Assembly: GCF_019343455.1 (NCBI RefSeq)
Contig: NZ_CP049362.1
Location: forward strand, 62,001 to 126,000
Length of the DNA: 64,000 nucleotides
Source: Alcaligenes ammonioxydans
GTDB lineage: Bacteria > Pseudomonadota > Gammaproteobacteria > Burkholderiales > Burkholderiaceae_B
Reading direction: 5' to 3'
Position numbers and translations under genes: made by a program. Position 1 is the stretch's first letter; every line of letters starts with the position of its first letter. Positions 9,193-18,546 of the stretch are shown here, one piece after another. The notes below the pieces were generated by a model. It searched no databases and was not told the DNA's origin. It worked only from the letters and a program-made list of their open reading frames with translations.

Positions 9193-9410
9193 TGAAAGGA
9201 ACAGCGGTACGTGTGAGCAGACCCCGGCCTTGGCATGACACCGTATCCGCGGCCCTGCGTGTTGAAGCCTTGGTAAACAGGAATATCGACCAGGCGGAAA
9301 GACAGGAAATTATCGCAGACATTCGTTGAAACGTAGCGTTTAACAGCTTTACCGAATGTCATTCTTTAAATCTAAACCAAATCGGGGTTTTCCCTGCTTT
9401 TGCGGCTTCT

Positions 9411-9472
9411 TGCGCTTATTGGCCAGGCGCTGCGCAAAGTGGATATACCGGCGCAAACGGCACTTCTACCAT
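9411..9472 (+). promoter_or_regulatory. XylS-type tandem operator and promoter of the sphA operon
   Basis: Two 15-base direct repeats start 20 bases apart: TGCGCTTATTGGCCA at 9411 and TGCGCAAAGTGGATA at 9431. Both resemble the XylS half-site TGCA-N6-GGNTA, each with one mismatch. A poor -35 (TATACC, 9444) overlaps the second site by two bases, and a -10 candidate TACCAT (9467) follows after 17 bases. This is the layout of an AraC/XylS-activated promoter. The likely regulator is the AraC gene at 14756-15733. The rest of the 9193-9512 gap shows no gene. Confidence 0.5.
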
Positions 9473-9512
9473 TGGCTCCATCGTCATATCTAAAAACAAA
9501 AGGAGAACGGAC

Positions 9513-10409
9513 GTGGGGGACATGACAAAGAAAATAGCCGCCGTGGCATTGGGAGTGGGTGTTGTGGCTGCAGGCCCGGCCTATGCCATTGAGGGAAACG
9601 GTTTGCCGATTTACCCGGACGGTCTGGAAAACTTCATGAGCGGGGCCTTGCCTCCGCCCGGCGTGCATATGCTGATGTATGGCGGTGCCATGCGCTATGA
9701 CTCGGTGCGCGACAAAAACGGCGACAAGCTGCCTATTCCCGATTTCAAGGTGGATGTGGCCATGGTGGCCCCTCGCCTGGTGTGGGTGACCGATCAGCAA
9801 GTCTTGGGTGGGCAACTGGCGTTCCACGCTCTGGCTCCCCTGCTGACCGTCAAGGCGCAAGCGGCTGGTCAGTCCCAGCGCCGCAGCGGTCTGGGCGATG
9901 TGGTGTTCGGTCCTGCGCTGGGCTTTCATCCCAGCGAGAAGATGCACTACATCCTGGGCGTGGACTTTGTCGCGCCTACCGGTCGTTACAAGGTGGGCGA
10001 TAGCGCCAATCTGGGTCGTAACTACTGGGCCATCCAGCCGGCCGCCGCCTTTAGCTACATGCAGCCCAGTGGCATCAACTGGGATGTGAAGTTGATGGTG
10101 GACTTCAACATGCGCAACAGCGATACCGAGACCCGCACGGGTAAAGCCATTCATGCGGACTACGCCTTGGGCTGGGGCTTCGGGAACGGTCTGGTGCTGG
10201 GTGTGGGTGGTTACGCCTATCAACAGATTGAACGCGACCATGGCCCCATGGCTGGTGATGGCAAGGCCCGTTCCTTTGCCATTGGCCCGAGCCTGCGTTA
10301 CGCCAACGATAAAGGGCTGCTGATTACGGCCAAGTATCAGCAGGATCTGGGTGTGCGGGGTCGTCCTGAAGGTAAACAGTTTTTTGTAAAAGTAGCGGTT
10401 CCGTTCTAA
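9513..10409 (+). CDS. SphA-family outer-membrane transporter (phenol MetA-degradation type)
   Basis: 298 residues. A signal peptide ends near AYAIE, followed by a beta-rich sequence of alternating residues ending in KVAVPF, with a terminal aromatic residue typical of outer-membrane barrels. The family is often found in operons for uptake and breakdown of aromatic or hydrophobic compounds. GTG 9513 is preferred because AGGAGA lies 6 bases upstream, whereas ATG 9522 would be 15 bases away. It leads an operon with an SDR, StyA/StyB-like proteins and a phytoene-dehydrogenase-like protein, so it probably admits their substrate. Confidence 0.75.
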   Translation: MGDMTKKIAAVALGVGVVAAGPAYAIEGNGLPIYPDGLENFMSGALPPPGVHMLMYGGAMRYDSVRDKNGDKLPIPDFKVDVAMVAPRLVWVTDQQVLGGQLAFHALAPLLTVKAQAAGQSQRRSGLGDVVFGPALGFHPSEKMHYILGVDFVAPTGRYKVGDSANLGRNYWAIQPAAAFSYMQPSGINWDVKLMVDFNMRNSDTETRTGKAIHADYALGWGFGNGLVLGVGGYAYQQIERDHGPMAGDGKARSFAIGPSLRYANDKGLLITAKYQQDLGVRGRPEGKQFFVKVAVPF

Positions 10410-10431
10410 GGGCCCGCGGCAGGAGAGCGAC

Positions 10432-11214
10432 ATGAAAGGACTGAAGGATAAGGTAGTCATCGTGACCGGCGGCGCCACGCGTGTGGGCGCCGGCGTGGTC
10501 GAGGTGCTGATGGGCTACGGCGCCCGAGTGGCTGTGTTTGACATTGATGCCGCAGGCGGGCAGATCGCCGTTGGCAACGACGTTGCCAAGGCCAGATTCT
10601 GGGAAGTGGACATTACCAGCGATGACAGCCTGAATGCCGCCATTGAACAGGTGAAAGCGCACTTTGGCCGTGTGGATGGTCTGGTCAATCTGGCCTGCTC
10701 CTATCTGGATGAAGGCATGGCGTCCAGCCGTGCGGACTGGCTCAAGGCGCTGGACATTAATCTGGTCAGCGCGGTGCAGGCGGCCAAGGCGGTGCGCCCC
10801 TTGTTGCCGCGAGGGGGCTCCATCGTCAACTTCACCTCCATCTCCTCGTCAATTGCGCAAACCGGACGCTGGCTCTATCCGGTCTCCAAGGCCGCCCTGC
10901 TCCAACTGACACGCAGCATGGCCCTGGACTTTGCCCCTGACGGTATTCGCGTCAACTCGGTCTCGCCCGGCTGGATCTGGTCGCGCGTGATGGATGAGCT
11001 GACCGGCGGTGACCGCGCCAAAACTGATCGTGTGGCTTCAGCTTTTCACATGCTGGGCCGCGTGGGTGACCCCCAGGAAGTGGGTGAAGTCGTGGCCTTC
11101 CTGCTCTCGGATTCGGCCAGTTTCGTCACCGGGGCGGATTACGCCGTGGATGGCGGTTACTCGGCCATGGGCCCTGAGCAAGGGGTACCGGCCATCCCCA
11201 AGCTGGCTGAATAA
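10432..11214 (+). CDS. SDR-family oxidoreductase
   Basis: 260 residues. The NAD(P) motif TGGATRVG is at about 12-19, and the catalytic serine run TSISSS precedes YPVSK. The usual NNAG motif is replaced by VNLACS, a small departure from classical SDRs. The C-terminal TGADYAVDGGYSAMG is typical of the family. It lies 22 bp after the sphA-like gene and 56 bp before the StyA-like gene. It likely oxidises an alcohol produced in the same pathway. Confidence 0.87.
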   Translation: MKGLKDKVVIVTGGATRVGAGVVEVLMGYGARVAVFDIDAAGGQIAVGNDVAKARFWEVDITSDDSLNAAIEQVKAHFGRVDGLVNLACSYLDEGMASSRADWLKALDINLVSAVQAAKAVRPLLPRGGSIVNFTSISSSIAQTGRWLYPVSKAALLQLTRSMALDFAPDGIRVNSVSPGWIWSRVMDELTGGDRAKTDRVASAFHMLGRVGDPQEVGEVVAFLLSDSASFVTGADYAVDGGYSAMGPEQGVPAIPKLAE

Positions 11215-11270
11215 GAAAAACCGGGATGCCGCGTCGATGGCATCCCTCGCTCCCTCAGAAGGAAAAAATC

Positions 11271-12515
11271 ATGCGTAAAGTTGCTATTGTGGGCGCTGGC
11301 CAGGCTGGCATGCCCGTTGCATTCGGTCTTTTGGCCAAGGGCTACGACGTAGCCGTTTTCACCAACCGCAGTCCCGACGATATTCGTGGTGGCCGCGTGA
11401 TGTCCAGCCAGTGCATGTTTGCCGAGGCGCTGGATGTAGAGCGCCGTCTGGGCCTGAACTTCTGGGACGACGAATGTCCACCCGTGCAGGGCATCGGTTT
11501 TGCCCTGCCCAACCCTGAACAGCCTGACACCAAGGCCGTCGATTGGAGTGGCCGTCTGGATCGTGAAGCCCAGGCAACTGACCAGCGCGTAAAGATGCCT
11601 TACTGGCTGGAAGTGTTCGAGCAGCGCGGCGGCAAGCTGATCATGGAAGATGTGGGCGTGGCTGAACTGGAGCGCATCACCCAGGAATACGATCTGACCA
11701 TGTTGGCTGCCGGCAAGGGCGAAGTGGTCAAACTGTTCGAGCGTGACGATGAGCGCTCCATGTACGACAAACCCCAGCGCGCTCTGGCCCTGACCTACGT
11801 ACACGGTCTGGAGCCTACGCCTGAGTACTCGCGTGTGTCGTTTAACTTCATTCCGGGTGTGGGCGAATACTTTGTGTTTCCTTCGCTGACGCTGTCGGGT
11901 CCGTGCGACATCATGGTGTTTGAAGGGGTGCCCGGTGGTCCGCTGGATCGGTTCCGCGAGGCCAAGACGCCAGAGGCGCATCTGGAACAAAGCCTGTCAT
12001 TCTTGCGTGAATTTCTGCCTTGGGAAGCAGATCGTGCCCGTAATGTTGAACTGACCGATGCCCAGGGTTACCTGTCTGGCGCGTTCCCTCCCACCGTACG
12101 CAAACCTGTGCTGACCCTGCCGTCGGGCCGCATGGTGCTGGGCTTGGGTGATGCCGTCGTCGTGAACGATCCCATTACTGGCCAAGGCTCCAATAATGCT
12201 GCCAAAGCCGCCCAGGTATATCTGGACAGCATCCTGCAACGCGGTGAAGGCGCGTTTGACCGTGACTGGATGCAGGCCACGTTTGAGCGTTACTGGGATT
12301 ACGCCAATCTGGTGGTGCGCTGGACCAACTCCATGTTGAAGCCGCCAACCGATTCTTCGTTCGCCTTGCTGACTTCGGCCCAGCAATCGCCTGCTCTGGC
12401 CCACTTCCTGGCCAACAGTTTTAACCACCCGCCGGTGCTGTTCCCGGCCTGGGAAGATTTGACCGCCGCTCAGGATTTGATTGAGAAAACGCGCAGTCAG
12501 TCTGTGGCTGCCTGA
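11271..12515 (+). CDS. StyA-like FAD-dependent monooxygenase component
   Basis: 414 residues of the styrene/indole monooxygenase type. The FAD-binding GAGQAGM motif lies at about 8-14, the GGRVMSSQCMFAEALDVE stretch resembles the styrene monooxygenase N-terminus, and GDAVVVNDPITGQGSNNA near 290 is the second flavin-binding block. Such enzymes epoxidise or oxygenate aromatic vinyl or indole-like substrates using reduced FAD supplied by a separate reductase. The next gene encodes a reductase of the right family. AGAAGGA precedes the ATG by 6 bases. The natural substrate need not be styrene, since no styrene isomerase or aldehyde dehydrogenase gene is adjacent. Confidence 0.83.
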   Translation: MRKVAIVGAGQAGMPVAFGLLAKGYDVAVFTNRSPDDIRGGRVMSSQCMFAEALDVERRLGLNFWDDECPPVQGIGFALPNPEQPDTKAVDWSGRLDREAQATDQRVKMPYWLEVFEQRGGKLIMEDVGVAELERITQEYDLTMLAAGKGEVVKLFERDDERSMYDKPQRALALTYVHGLEPTPEYSRVSFNFIPGVGEYFVFPSLTLSGPCDIMVFEGVPGGPLDRFREAKTPEAHLEQSLSFLREFLPWEADRARNVELTDAQGYLSGAFPPTVRKPVLTLPSGRMVLGLGDAVVVNDPITGQGSNNAAKAAQVYLDSILQRGEGAFDRDWMQATFERYWDYANLVVRWTNSMLKPPTDSSFALLTSAQQSPALAHFLANSFNHPPVLFPAWEDLTAAQDLIEKTRSQSVAA

Positions 12516-12540
12516 TAGACCGTATTCAAGGAGACGTACC

Positions 12541-13152
12541 ATGACCCCCACCGCAACGCTGCAAGACTCCTCGTCCCCCACCGCTGCCCAGCGGCAGGCT
12601 GTGTCTGCCCAAGCGTTGGCAGCCGCTGACGCCAAACCCACACCGTCCAATCTGAATGTGGTCGATAGCCGTGCGTTTCGCCAGGCACTGGGCCATTTTC
12701 CAACGGGGGTGGCCATTGTCACCACACGTTGTCCTGATGGCCGGGCGGTGGGGCTGACGATCAACTCCTTTACATCCTTGTCGCTGGAGCCGCCATTGGT
12801 GATGTGGAGTCTGGTGAATCATTCTCCCAATCTGGCGGTGTTTGAGAACTGCAGCCACTTTGCCATCAACGTGATCAGCCAGGAGCAGGTGCCTGTGGCC
12901 CTGGGCTTTGCCAATTCCCAGGTCAAGGACAAGTTTGCGCTGGTCTCGCATGTGGATGGCGAGGAAGGCGTGCCCTTGCTGGACGATTGTGTCGCGACCT
13001 TTGTATGCGAGAACTACCGTCAGCACGAAGGGGGTGACCATACCTTGTTCATTGGCCGTGTGGTGCGTCACACCACCTTGACCGAGCACGAGCCCGCGGT
13101 ATTTCACCGGGGTCGTTTCGCCAGCCTGACCACGCCGGACGGAGAGCGTTGA
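12541..13152 (+). CDS. StyB-like flavin reductase component
   Basis: 203 residues. The flavin-reductase split-barrel domain starts near residue 45 with FRQALGHFPTGVAIVTT and contains TINSFTSLSLEPPLV, where flavin binds. The first 40 or so residues are a low-complexity Ala/Ser/Thr/Gln region not typical of the family. The inferred role is NAD(P)H-dependent reduction of FAD for the StyA-like protein encoded 25 bp upstream. AAGGAGA lies 6 bases before ATG 12541. The next gene starts after one base, indicating tight coupling. Confidence 0.85.
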   Translation: MTPTATLQDSSSPTAAQRQAVSAQALAAADAKPTPSNLNVVDSRAFRQALGHFPTGVAIVTTRCPDGRAVGLTINSFTSLSLEPPLVMWSLVNHSPNLAVFENCSHFAINVISQEQVPVALGFANSQVKDKFALVSHVDGEEGVPLLDDCVATFVCENYRQHEGGDHTLFIGRVVRHTTLTEHEPAVFHRGRFASLTTPDGER

Positions 13153-13153
13153 A

Positions 13154-14746
13154 ATGAGTGACGCGCATAGCGCTGATGTCGTTATTGTCGGCAGCGGGAT
13201 GAACTCCCTGACCTGCGCCGCCCTATTGGCCCAGCGCGGCCTGTCGGTGACCGTCCTGGAGCGCAATGCGGTGGCGGGAGGCTGTATCCGTACCGAGGAG
13301 CTGTTTCCCGGCTTTACCCACGATGTTCTGTCGAGCTGGTATCCCCTCTTTATGGGGGGAGCGTCTTATGCCGCGCTGGCCGAACCCCTGGCCAAGGCGG
13401 GACTGGAGTTCGTCAAGGGTGAATACAGCACGGGACTGGCCATTCCGGGGGGACCGGCGCTGGCCTTGCGTCAGGATATGGACGATACGGTACGCCGTTT
13501 CAATGCCGTGATGCCGGGTGAAGGCGATGCATTGGGAGCCATGGCGGCCCGCATGTTTGGCCCGGATGCCGGCCTGGTGTTTGGCCTGCTCGGGGGTGAG
13601 CCTTACCGCTGGCCGATGGCCAAGCTGGCTTTTGGGGCCTGGCGTGAACGCGGGCTGGATGGCTTGATGTCCTTCGGTTCGCAGGCCCTGGAAAGTTTCC
13701 GACGCTGGGCCATGCGCGATCTGCGCAGCGATCTGGCCCGCGCGATGATTGCGCCCTGGGTGCTGCACAGTGGCCTGGGCCCGGACGAGGCCAGCTCGGC
13801 CCTGATCGGCAAGCTGACCTTCAGTGCCGTGGTCAGCGGCGGCATGCCCGTGGTCAAAGGTGGCAGTGACCAGATTGTGAAAGCGTTTACCCGCATTATT
13901 GAACAAGCAGGGGGGGCGGTTCTGACCAACTCGCATGTGGATCGGGTGCTGGTCGAGGGGAACAAGGCGAGCGGCGTGTGTGTCGGCGCCCAGCGCTATC
14001 TGGCGCGTCGTGCCGTGGTATGCAATGTCACGCCCGGCCAGCTGTATGGTGATCTGGTGCCGGATGCACCACCCGCTCTGGTGAAGTCTGCCCAGGATTA
14101 TCACTATGGCCGGGGCGGCATGCAGATTCATTTTGCCTTGAATGCGCCGCCCGACTGGGTGGACCCGGAATTGCGCCATGTTCCCATGGTGCATGTCACC
14201 GAAAGCATGGAGCAGGTTTGCTCCTCGGTGGTGACGGCCAGTAATGGCTATCTGCCCGCCAAACCGACGCTGGCCGTCGGTCAGCCGGTGGCCGTGGATG
14301 TGAGCCGCGCGCCGGAAGGACACTGGATTTTGTGGGTTCAAATGCAGGAGTTGCCCCGTCATATCAAAGGTGACGAGGCAGGCGAAATTGCCGTGCCCGC
14401 TGATGGGCGCTGGAACGAGGCAGTGCGCGAGGCCATGGCCGACCGTGTGCAGGCCCGACTGGAAACGGTCATGCCCGGCTTGGCCGCCAAGATTATCGGG
14501 CGTCGCAGCGTCAGCCCGGCGGACCTGGAAGCCTTGAACATGAATCTGGTCGGGGGCGACCCCTACAGCGGTGTGTGCTCGCCCGATCAGTTCTTTTTCA
14601 TGCGTCCTTTTGCGGGACACAAGAACGCGCGCAGTGGCGCCACCCCCTGGCGCAATCTGCACCATATTGGTGCGTCGGTGCATCCGGGTCCAGGCCTGGG
14701 CGGGCAGTCCGGCTATCTGGCGGCCCAGCGCATCCTGAAAGGGTGA
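13154..14746 (+). CDS. Phytoene-dehydrogenase-like FAD-dependent oxidoreductase
   Basis: 530 residues of the COG1233 type. The dinucleotide motif VIVGSGMNSLTCAALLAQRG is at the N-terminus (about 9-28), followed by VLERNAVAGGCIRT. The C-terminal flavin block GASVHPGPGLGGQSGY is intact. Members desaturate or isomerise isoprenoid and alicyclic substrates. No carotenoid synthesis genes are nearby, and the operon is catabolic in look, so a desaturase or dehydrogenase step in degradation is more likely. It is the last gene of the sphA operon and ends 10 bp from a convergent AraC gene. Confidence 0.82.
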   Translation: MSDAHSADVVIVGSGMNSLTCAALLAQRGLSVTVLERNAVAGGCIRTEELFPGFTHDVLSSWYPLFMGGASYAALAEPLAKAGLEFVKGEYSTGLAIPGGPALALRQDMDDTVRRFNAVMPGEGDALGAMAARMFGPDAGLVFGLLGGEPYRWPMAKLAFGAWRERGLDGLMSFGSQALESFRRWAMRDLRSDLARAMIAPWVLHSGLGPDEASSALIGKLTFSAVVSGGMPVVKGGSDQIVKAFTRIIEQAGGAVLTNSHVDRVLVEGNKASGVCVGAQRYLARRAVVCNVTPGQLYGDLVPDAPPALVKSAQDYHYGRGGMQIHFALNAPPDWVDPELRHVPMVHVTESMEQVCSSVVTASNGYLPAKPTLAVGQPVAVDVSRAPEGHWILWVQMQELPRHIKGDEAGEIAVPADGRWNEAVREAMADRVQARLETVMPGLAAKIIGRRSVSPADLEALNMNLVGGDPYSGVCSPDQFFFMRPFAGHKNARSGATPWRNLHHIGASVHPGPGLGGQSGYLAAQRILKG

Positions 14747-14755
14747 GGCGCTGCT

Positions 14756-15733
14756 TCAGTGCTGACCGCCGCGCACCCGCTGCAAAGTTTCGCTGGGCGT
14801 TTCGCCAAAGCGGTTGCGGTATTCGGCACTGAAACGGCCCTGGTGGGCAAAGCCCCAGCGCATGGCCAGATCGGCCAGTGTCAGATGCGGTTCGTTGGAG
14901 TGAATCAGTTCGTGGCGCAGACGATCCAGCCGAACCTGGCGCAGATACTGCATGGGGCTGACCCCGTAGTGATCCCGGAAAGCCTGTTGCAACGTGCGCG
15001 AACTGACGCCCGCAATGGCGCTGAGCTCGTCCACCGTGACAGGCAGGTGAGCCTGTTCATGCAAATGGCTGGCGACTTTTTTCAGATGGCGCGGCAGGAT
15101 GCGGGTCGGGTTGACCGGCTGAATCTGGGCAGGCGGGTGCAGGTCCAGCAGGGTCGTCACGGCCAATTGCTCCAGCTGGTTGATAATCAGCGGAGAGCGT
15201 CGGATGTCCTCGTAGTTGCGCGCGCAGTCCAGCACATAACGCAGCATGATTTGCCAGGAAGGCTGGGTATGCGCCTGCAGGCGCACCGGAAACAGCAAAC
15301 CTTGCGGGCCCACATCCAGGCCCATGCCGCGGGCGGCCTGCTCGACCAGATTGCGATCGATCTTGAGCATTAATTGCTCATTATTGGCGTGCCAGATCAT
15401 ATCCACATCCTCGTTGGGGTTGAGGATGGTGGCCGCATAGGGGCTGGAGTCCACGGTCTGATTGCCGCAGCGCACCTTGGCGGTGCCGTACTGAGGCATC
15501 TGGATCAGGTAAAAACCGGCCAGATGATCGGGTTGAATGTGGACGTCGGCGCCATAGCCCAGGCGGCTCAAGGCGACCTGACCAAACTGGGCGTGGCGCA
15601 GCCGGGTTTGCAGGGTCTGGTCGGCACGTAACTGCTTGAGCTGGTGCGACTTGATCATGTCGCTGACAGATTTGCGCACCTGTTCCAGGTCAGCAGAAGC
15701 TACACGTGCCCAGTGATCGGGCTTATTTTCCAT
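14756..15733 (-). CDS. AraC/XylS-family transcriptional regulator
   Basis: 325 residues. The N-terminal half is a cupin-like sensor domain of the AraC-binding-like type. The C-terminal double helix-turn-helix runs from about 225 to 320, with DELSAIAGVSSRTLQQAF and the conserved LADLAMRWGFAHQGRFSAEY. It is convergent with the sphA-styAB-like operon and divergent from a flavin reductase (161 bp between starts). The most likely target is the XylS-type repeat pair upstream of the sphA-like gene. The inducer is unknown. Confidence 0.88.
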   Translation of the reverse strand: MENKPDHWARVASADLEQVRKSVSDMIKSHQLKQLRADQTLQTRLRHAQFGQVALSRLGYGADVHIQPDHLAGFYLIQMPQYGTAKVRCGNQTVDSSPYAATILNPNEDVDMIWHANNEQLMLKIDRNLVEQAARGMGLDVGPQGLLFPVRLQAHTQPSWQIMLRYVLDCARNYEDIRRSPLIINQLEQLAVTTLLDLHPPAQIQPVNPTRILPRHLKKVASHLHEQAHLPVTVDELSAIAGVSSRTLQQAFRDHYGVSPMQYLRQVRLDRLRHELIHSNEPHLTLADLAMRWGFAHQGRFSAEYRNRFGETPSETLQRVRGGQH

Positions 15734-15894
15734 GTTTCATGCGCCTAGATGGTTCTGAAAGACAGGAAGGAGACATAAAACCTTGAGTTTCAACGGTTTG
15801 CAGCGGCTTTATTTTAGTTGTAAAGTATATCAGTGGGCCATCGGGATTTCCCGCAGTCCCGTTTAGTTTCTTGTGTTTATTAATCGAGAGAACC

Positions 15895-16512
15895 GTGCAG
15901 AAAGACTTTCACTTTTATGAACCCACCCAAGGCCATGGACTGCGCCACGACCCCATCAGCTCGATTGTGGGTCCTCGTGTCATTGGTTGGATCGGCACTA
16001 AAAGCAAGGATGGCGTGCTGAATCTGGCCCCATACAGCTTCTGCAATGTGTTTAACTACCGCCCTCCCGTCATCGCTTTTTCCAGCGTGGGCTACAAGGA
16101 TAGCGTGCGCAACGCCATTGAAACCGGCGTTTTTACCTGGAACCTGGCCACGCGTGATCTGGCCGAGCCCATGAACATGACCAGCCTGGAACAGGACGTG
16201 CGCGAATTTGAAGTTGCTGGCCTGACACCTGCGGACTCCCGCCTGATCGATGCCCCCCGTGTGGGCGAGAGCCCTGCCTCGCTGGAGTGCAAGGTGACGA
16301 CCCATTTTCAGTTGAAAGACTCGGAAGGCAAGGACCTGAATACCTGGATGGTTCTGGGTGAAGTGGTGGGTGTGCATGTGTCGCCCAACAGCATTGTGGA
16401 CGGCATTTACCGCACCGCTATCCCCCGCCCGATTCTGCGTGGCGGCGGCCCCGGCGATTATTTTGAGATTACAGACCTGACCTTGTTTGATATGCCACGC
16501 CCCAAGTCCTGA
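15895..16512 (+). CDS. Flavin reductase-like FMN-binding protein (DIM6/NTAB type)
   Basis: 205 residues with the FMN split-barrel fold: SIVGPRVIGWIGT, then NLAPYSFCNVFNYRPPVIAFSS and NTWMVLGEVVGVHV. GTG 15895 is chosen because GAGAG lies just upstream; an upstream in-frame TTG has no ribosome site. Proteins of this group reduce flavin or bind FMN for partner oxygenases. It is divergent from the AraC gene and could supply reduced flavin to oxygenases in the region, but no direct partner is adjacent. A strong terminator follows. Confidence 0.8.
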   Translation: MQKDFHFYEPTQGHGLRHDPISSIVGPRVIGWIGTKSKDGVLNLAPYSFCNVFNYRPPVIAFSSVGYKDSVRNAIETGVFTWNLATRDLAEPMNMTSLEQDVREFEVAGLTPADSRLIDAPRVGESPASLECKVTTHFQLKDSEGKDLNTWMVLGEVVGVHVSPNSIVDGIYRTAIPRPILRGGGPGDYFEITDLTLFDMPRPKS

Positions 16513-16590
16513 GCGGCATGAAGCAACAGGCGTCAGAAGCGCTGCTGGGCGGCTATTGAGCAGGCTTGCAGGCAAGGATGCCCAGGATGA

Positions 16591-16627
16591 AAAACCAACG
16601 GCGCCGCAAGGCGCCGTTGGTTTTATG
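16591..16627 (+). terminator. Rho-independent terminator
   Basis: A perfect 15-bp stem (AAAACCAACGGCGCC and its complement) with a GCAA loop is visible. It is nearly symmetrical, so it may act on both strands. It lies 78 bases after the flavin reductase stop codon. The 225 bases beyond it up to the next gene show nothing recognisable. Confidence 0.85.
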
Positions 16628-16852
16628 TGGGCTCAGGGAGAGCCGGAGTGTTTAGGCGGTTTGGCCTGTCGAGGCACATCCGGTGGCCCGGCGGCCCGGC
16701 GCTCCGGCTATCTGGTGTTTCGGTAATGTCGCAGTCGGGCAGGCTCAGCGAACTTGCTGCTTCGCACTAGCCCGATGACCTGTCGATCTGAGCGACCTGA
16801 AAGAGGCCGTCAAAGACCCGTCAAGCCGCACTGCGCACCGTAGGCGCAGATC

Positions 16853-17632
16853 TTAGCCCTTGGACGAACCACCCGCCGCCAGGAATTGTGCCAATCGAGG
16901 GCTGCGTGGCGACACCAGCACTTCTTCCGGTGGGCCTTCTTCTTCGATCAGGCCCTCGTGCAGGTACACCACTTTGCTGGACACATTGCGGGCAAAGCTC
17001 ATTTCGTGAGTGACCACCACCATCGTGCGCCCTTCTTCGGCCAGATTCTGCATAACGCGCAATACCTCACCGACCCGCTCCGGGTCCAGTGCCGAGGTAG
17101 GCTCGTCAAACAGCATGACTTCGGGCTCCAGGGCCAGGGCTCGGGCAATGGCCACACGTTGTTGCTGGCCGCCGGACAAAAAGGCCGGGTACTGCTTGGC
17201 CAGATCGCGCGACAGCCCCACTTTGTCCAGATACTGTTCGGCTTTGGCAATGGCCTGGGCCTTGTCCATGCCCTGTACATGAATGGGCGTGGCCGTAATG
17301 TTCTCCAGCACGGTCATGTGAGACCACAGGTTGAAGTGCTGAAAAACCATGGCCAGACTGGTACGCAAGCGTTTGAGTTGTTGCTTGTCGACCGCAACCA
17401 GCTCGTCCGTTTTGGGGTCCAGACGGGTTTTCAGCTCCTCGCCCTTGATGACGATACGGCCGGAGTTGGGTGTTTCCAGGAAATTGATGCAACGCAGGAA
17501 AGTACTTTTGCCCGAACCGCTGGAACCGATCAGGCTGATGACGTCACCGGGTTCCGCGCTGAGAGAGACTCCCTTGAGGACCTCCAGGGAGCCGTAGCGT
17601 TTGTGAATATTCTCGATGAGCAGGTTGGGCAT
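16853..17632 (-). CDS. Polar amino acid ABC transporter ATP-binding protein (HisP/GlnQ type)
   Basis: 259 residues. Walker [10 protein letters not shown] is near 36-44, signature [15 protein letters not shown] near 153-167, and Walker [14 protein letters not shown] follows. The insertion with [17 protein letters not shown] is typical of HisP/ArtP-like ATPases. ATG 17632 fits the family start; the longer frame from 17773 adds an unlikely hydrophobic lead. The gene is alone: no binding protein or permease gene is next to it, so it must serve subunits encoded elsewhere. It is divergent from panD. Confidence 0.87.
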   Translation of the reverse strand: MPNLLIENIHKRYGSLEVLKGVSLSAEPGDVISLIGSSGSGKSTFLRCINFLETPNSGRIVIKGEELKTRLDPKTDELVAVDKQQLKRLRTSLAMVFQHFNLWSHMTVLENITATPIHVQGMDKAQAIAKAEQYLDKVGLSRDLAKQYPAFLSGGQQQRVAIARALALEPEVMLFDEPTSALDPERVGEVLRVMQNLAEEGRTMVVVTHEMSFARNVSSKVVYLHEGLIEEEGPPEEVLVSPRSPRLAQFLAAGGSSKG

Positions 17633-17893
17633 GGAAAGCGGTATCGTATTGAAAATAAAAAAGACCGGTGCGAGGCGGCAGAGGGGATTACAGCACAGAC
17701 TGGCCGCCAGGAAAATCATTGGACCTGTGGTTTTCCCGTACAAATCTGTGGGTCTAAACGGATTTGCGCGCATTTCTGGGTTTATGATGCAGTCTTTCCC
17801 CCAGCCCTGATCGGGCTAAGGGCGCGGCGCAAACCGCGTGTTAGCCAAGCTTAGGTGTCCGTATTCGGGGACCTGTTTCTAGAGAGTGTTGTC

Positions 17894-18457
17894 ATGAAAA
17901 AAGTGGTCCGTGCCAAGCTGCATGGTATCAAGGTGACCGGTGCCGACTTGAACTATCACGGCTCGATCACCCTGGATCCGGAAATCTGCGAACAAGCGGG
18001 CATTTTACCCATGGAGTTTGTGGAAATCTGGAATAAGGACAGCGGAGCCCGTATTTCTACATATGTGATTTTCGGTGAACCCGGCTCGCGCTGCGTGGTG
18101 TTGAACGGCGCGGCAGCCCGCACCTGTCAAAAAGGCGACACCGTCATCATTTGCGCCACTGAATACGTGATGAACTCCGAAGATCTGTATTCCCTGCGCC
18201 CTACCGTGCTGACGTTTACGCCTGAAAATGAAGTGGACGAAGTCATGCATTATGAAGTGGCCAAAACGGCCCAGCGTGATTACGACTTCCGTGTGGTACG
18301 CGACGAGCGTCCTCGCGGTGCCGAGCGCCCACTGGCCCGGGTCGACGTGGATGCCCTGTCCGCGGATCTGCGTTCGCGTGGCCTGGATGATCGTGCTATT
18401 GCCGATATCCTGTCCTGCCATCTGGCTGATTTCGCGCCTGCCGCTGCACAAAACTGA
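17894..18457 (+). CDS. panD: Aspartate 1-decarboxylase (PanD) with a C-terminal extension
   Basis: 187 residues. It makes beta-alanine from aspartate for pantothenate and CoA synthesis. The enzyme self-cleaves at Gly-Ser to form a pyruvoyl group; the site here is YHGSITLD, with Gly23-Ser24. The following core ([34 protein letters not shown]) matches PanD. The usual length is about 120-140 residues, so the last 50 or so form an extra tail ([18 protein letters not shown] onward). No other pan gene is adjacent. ATG 17894 gives the normal N-terminus. Confidence 0.87.
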   Translation: MKKVVRAKLHGIKVTGADLNYHGSITLDPEICEQAGILPMEFVEIWNKDSGARISTYVIFGEPGSRCVVLNGAAARTCQKGDTVIICATEYVMNSEDLYSLRPTVLTFTPENEVDEVMHYEVAKTAQRDYDFRVVRDERPRGAERPLARVDVDALSADLRSRGLDDRAIADILSCHLADFAPAAAQN

Positions 18458-18546
18458 TCTGGCAGTGCCGGGCCGTCATGGCCCGGCTGTTCATCAGGAC
18501 ATCCTCACCCTGCGCATTCAGGCGTGGTTGTCGACAAGAATAAAAG

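Noticed and set aside
13223..14683. A 486-residue minus-strand open frame
   Set aside because: Antisense to the phytoene-dehydrogenase-like gene, which has intact flavin motifs in the sense frame.
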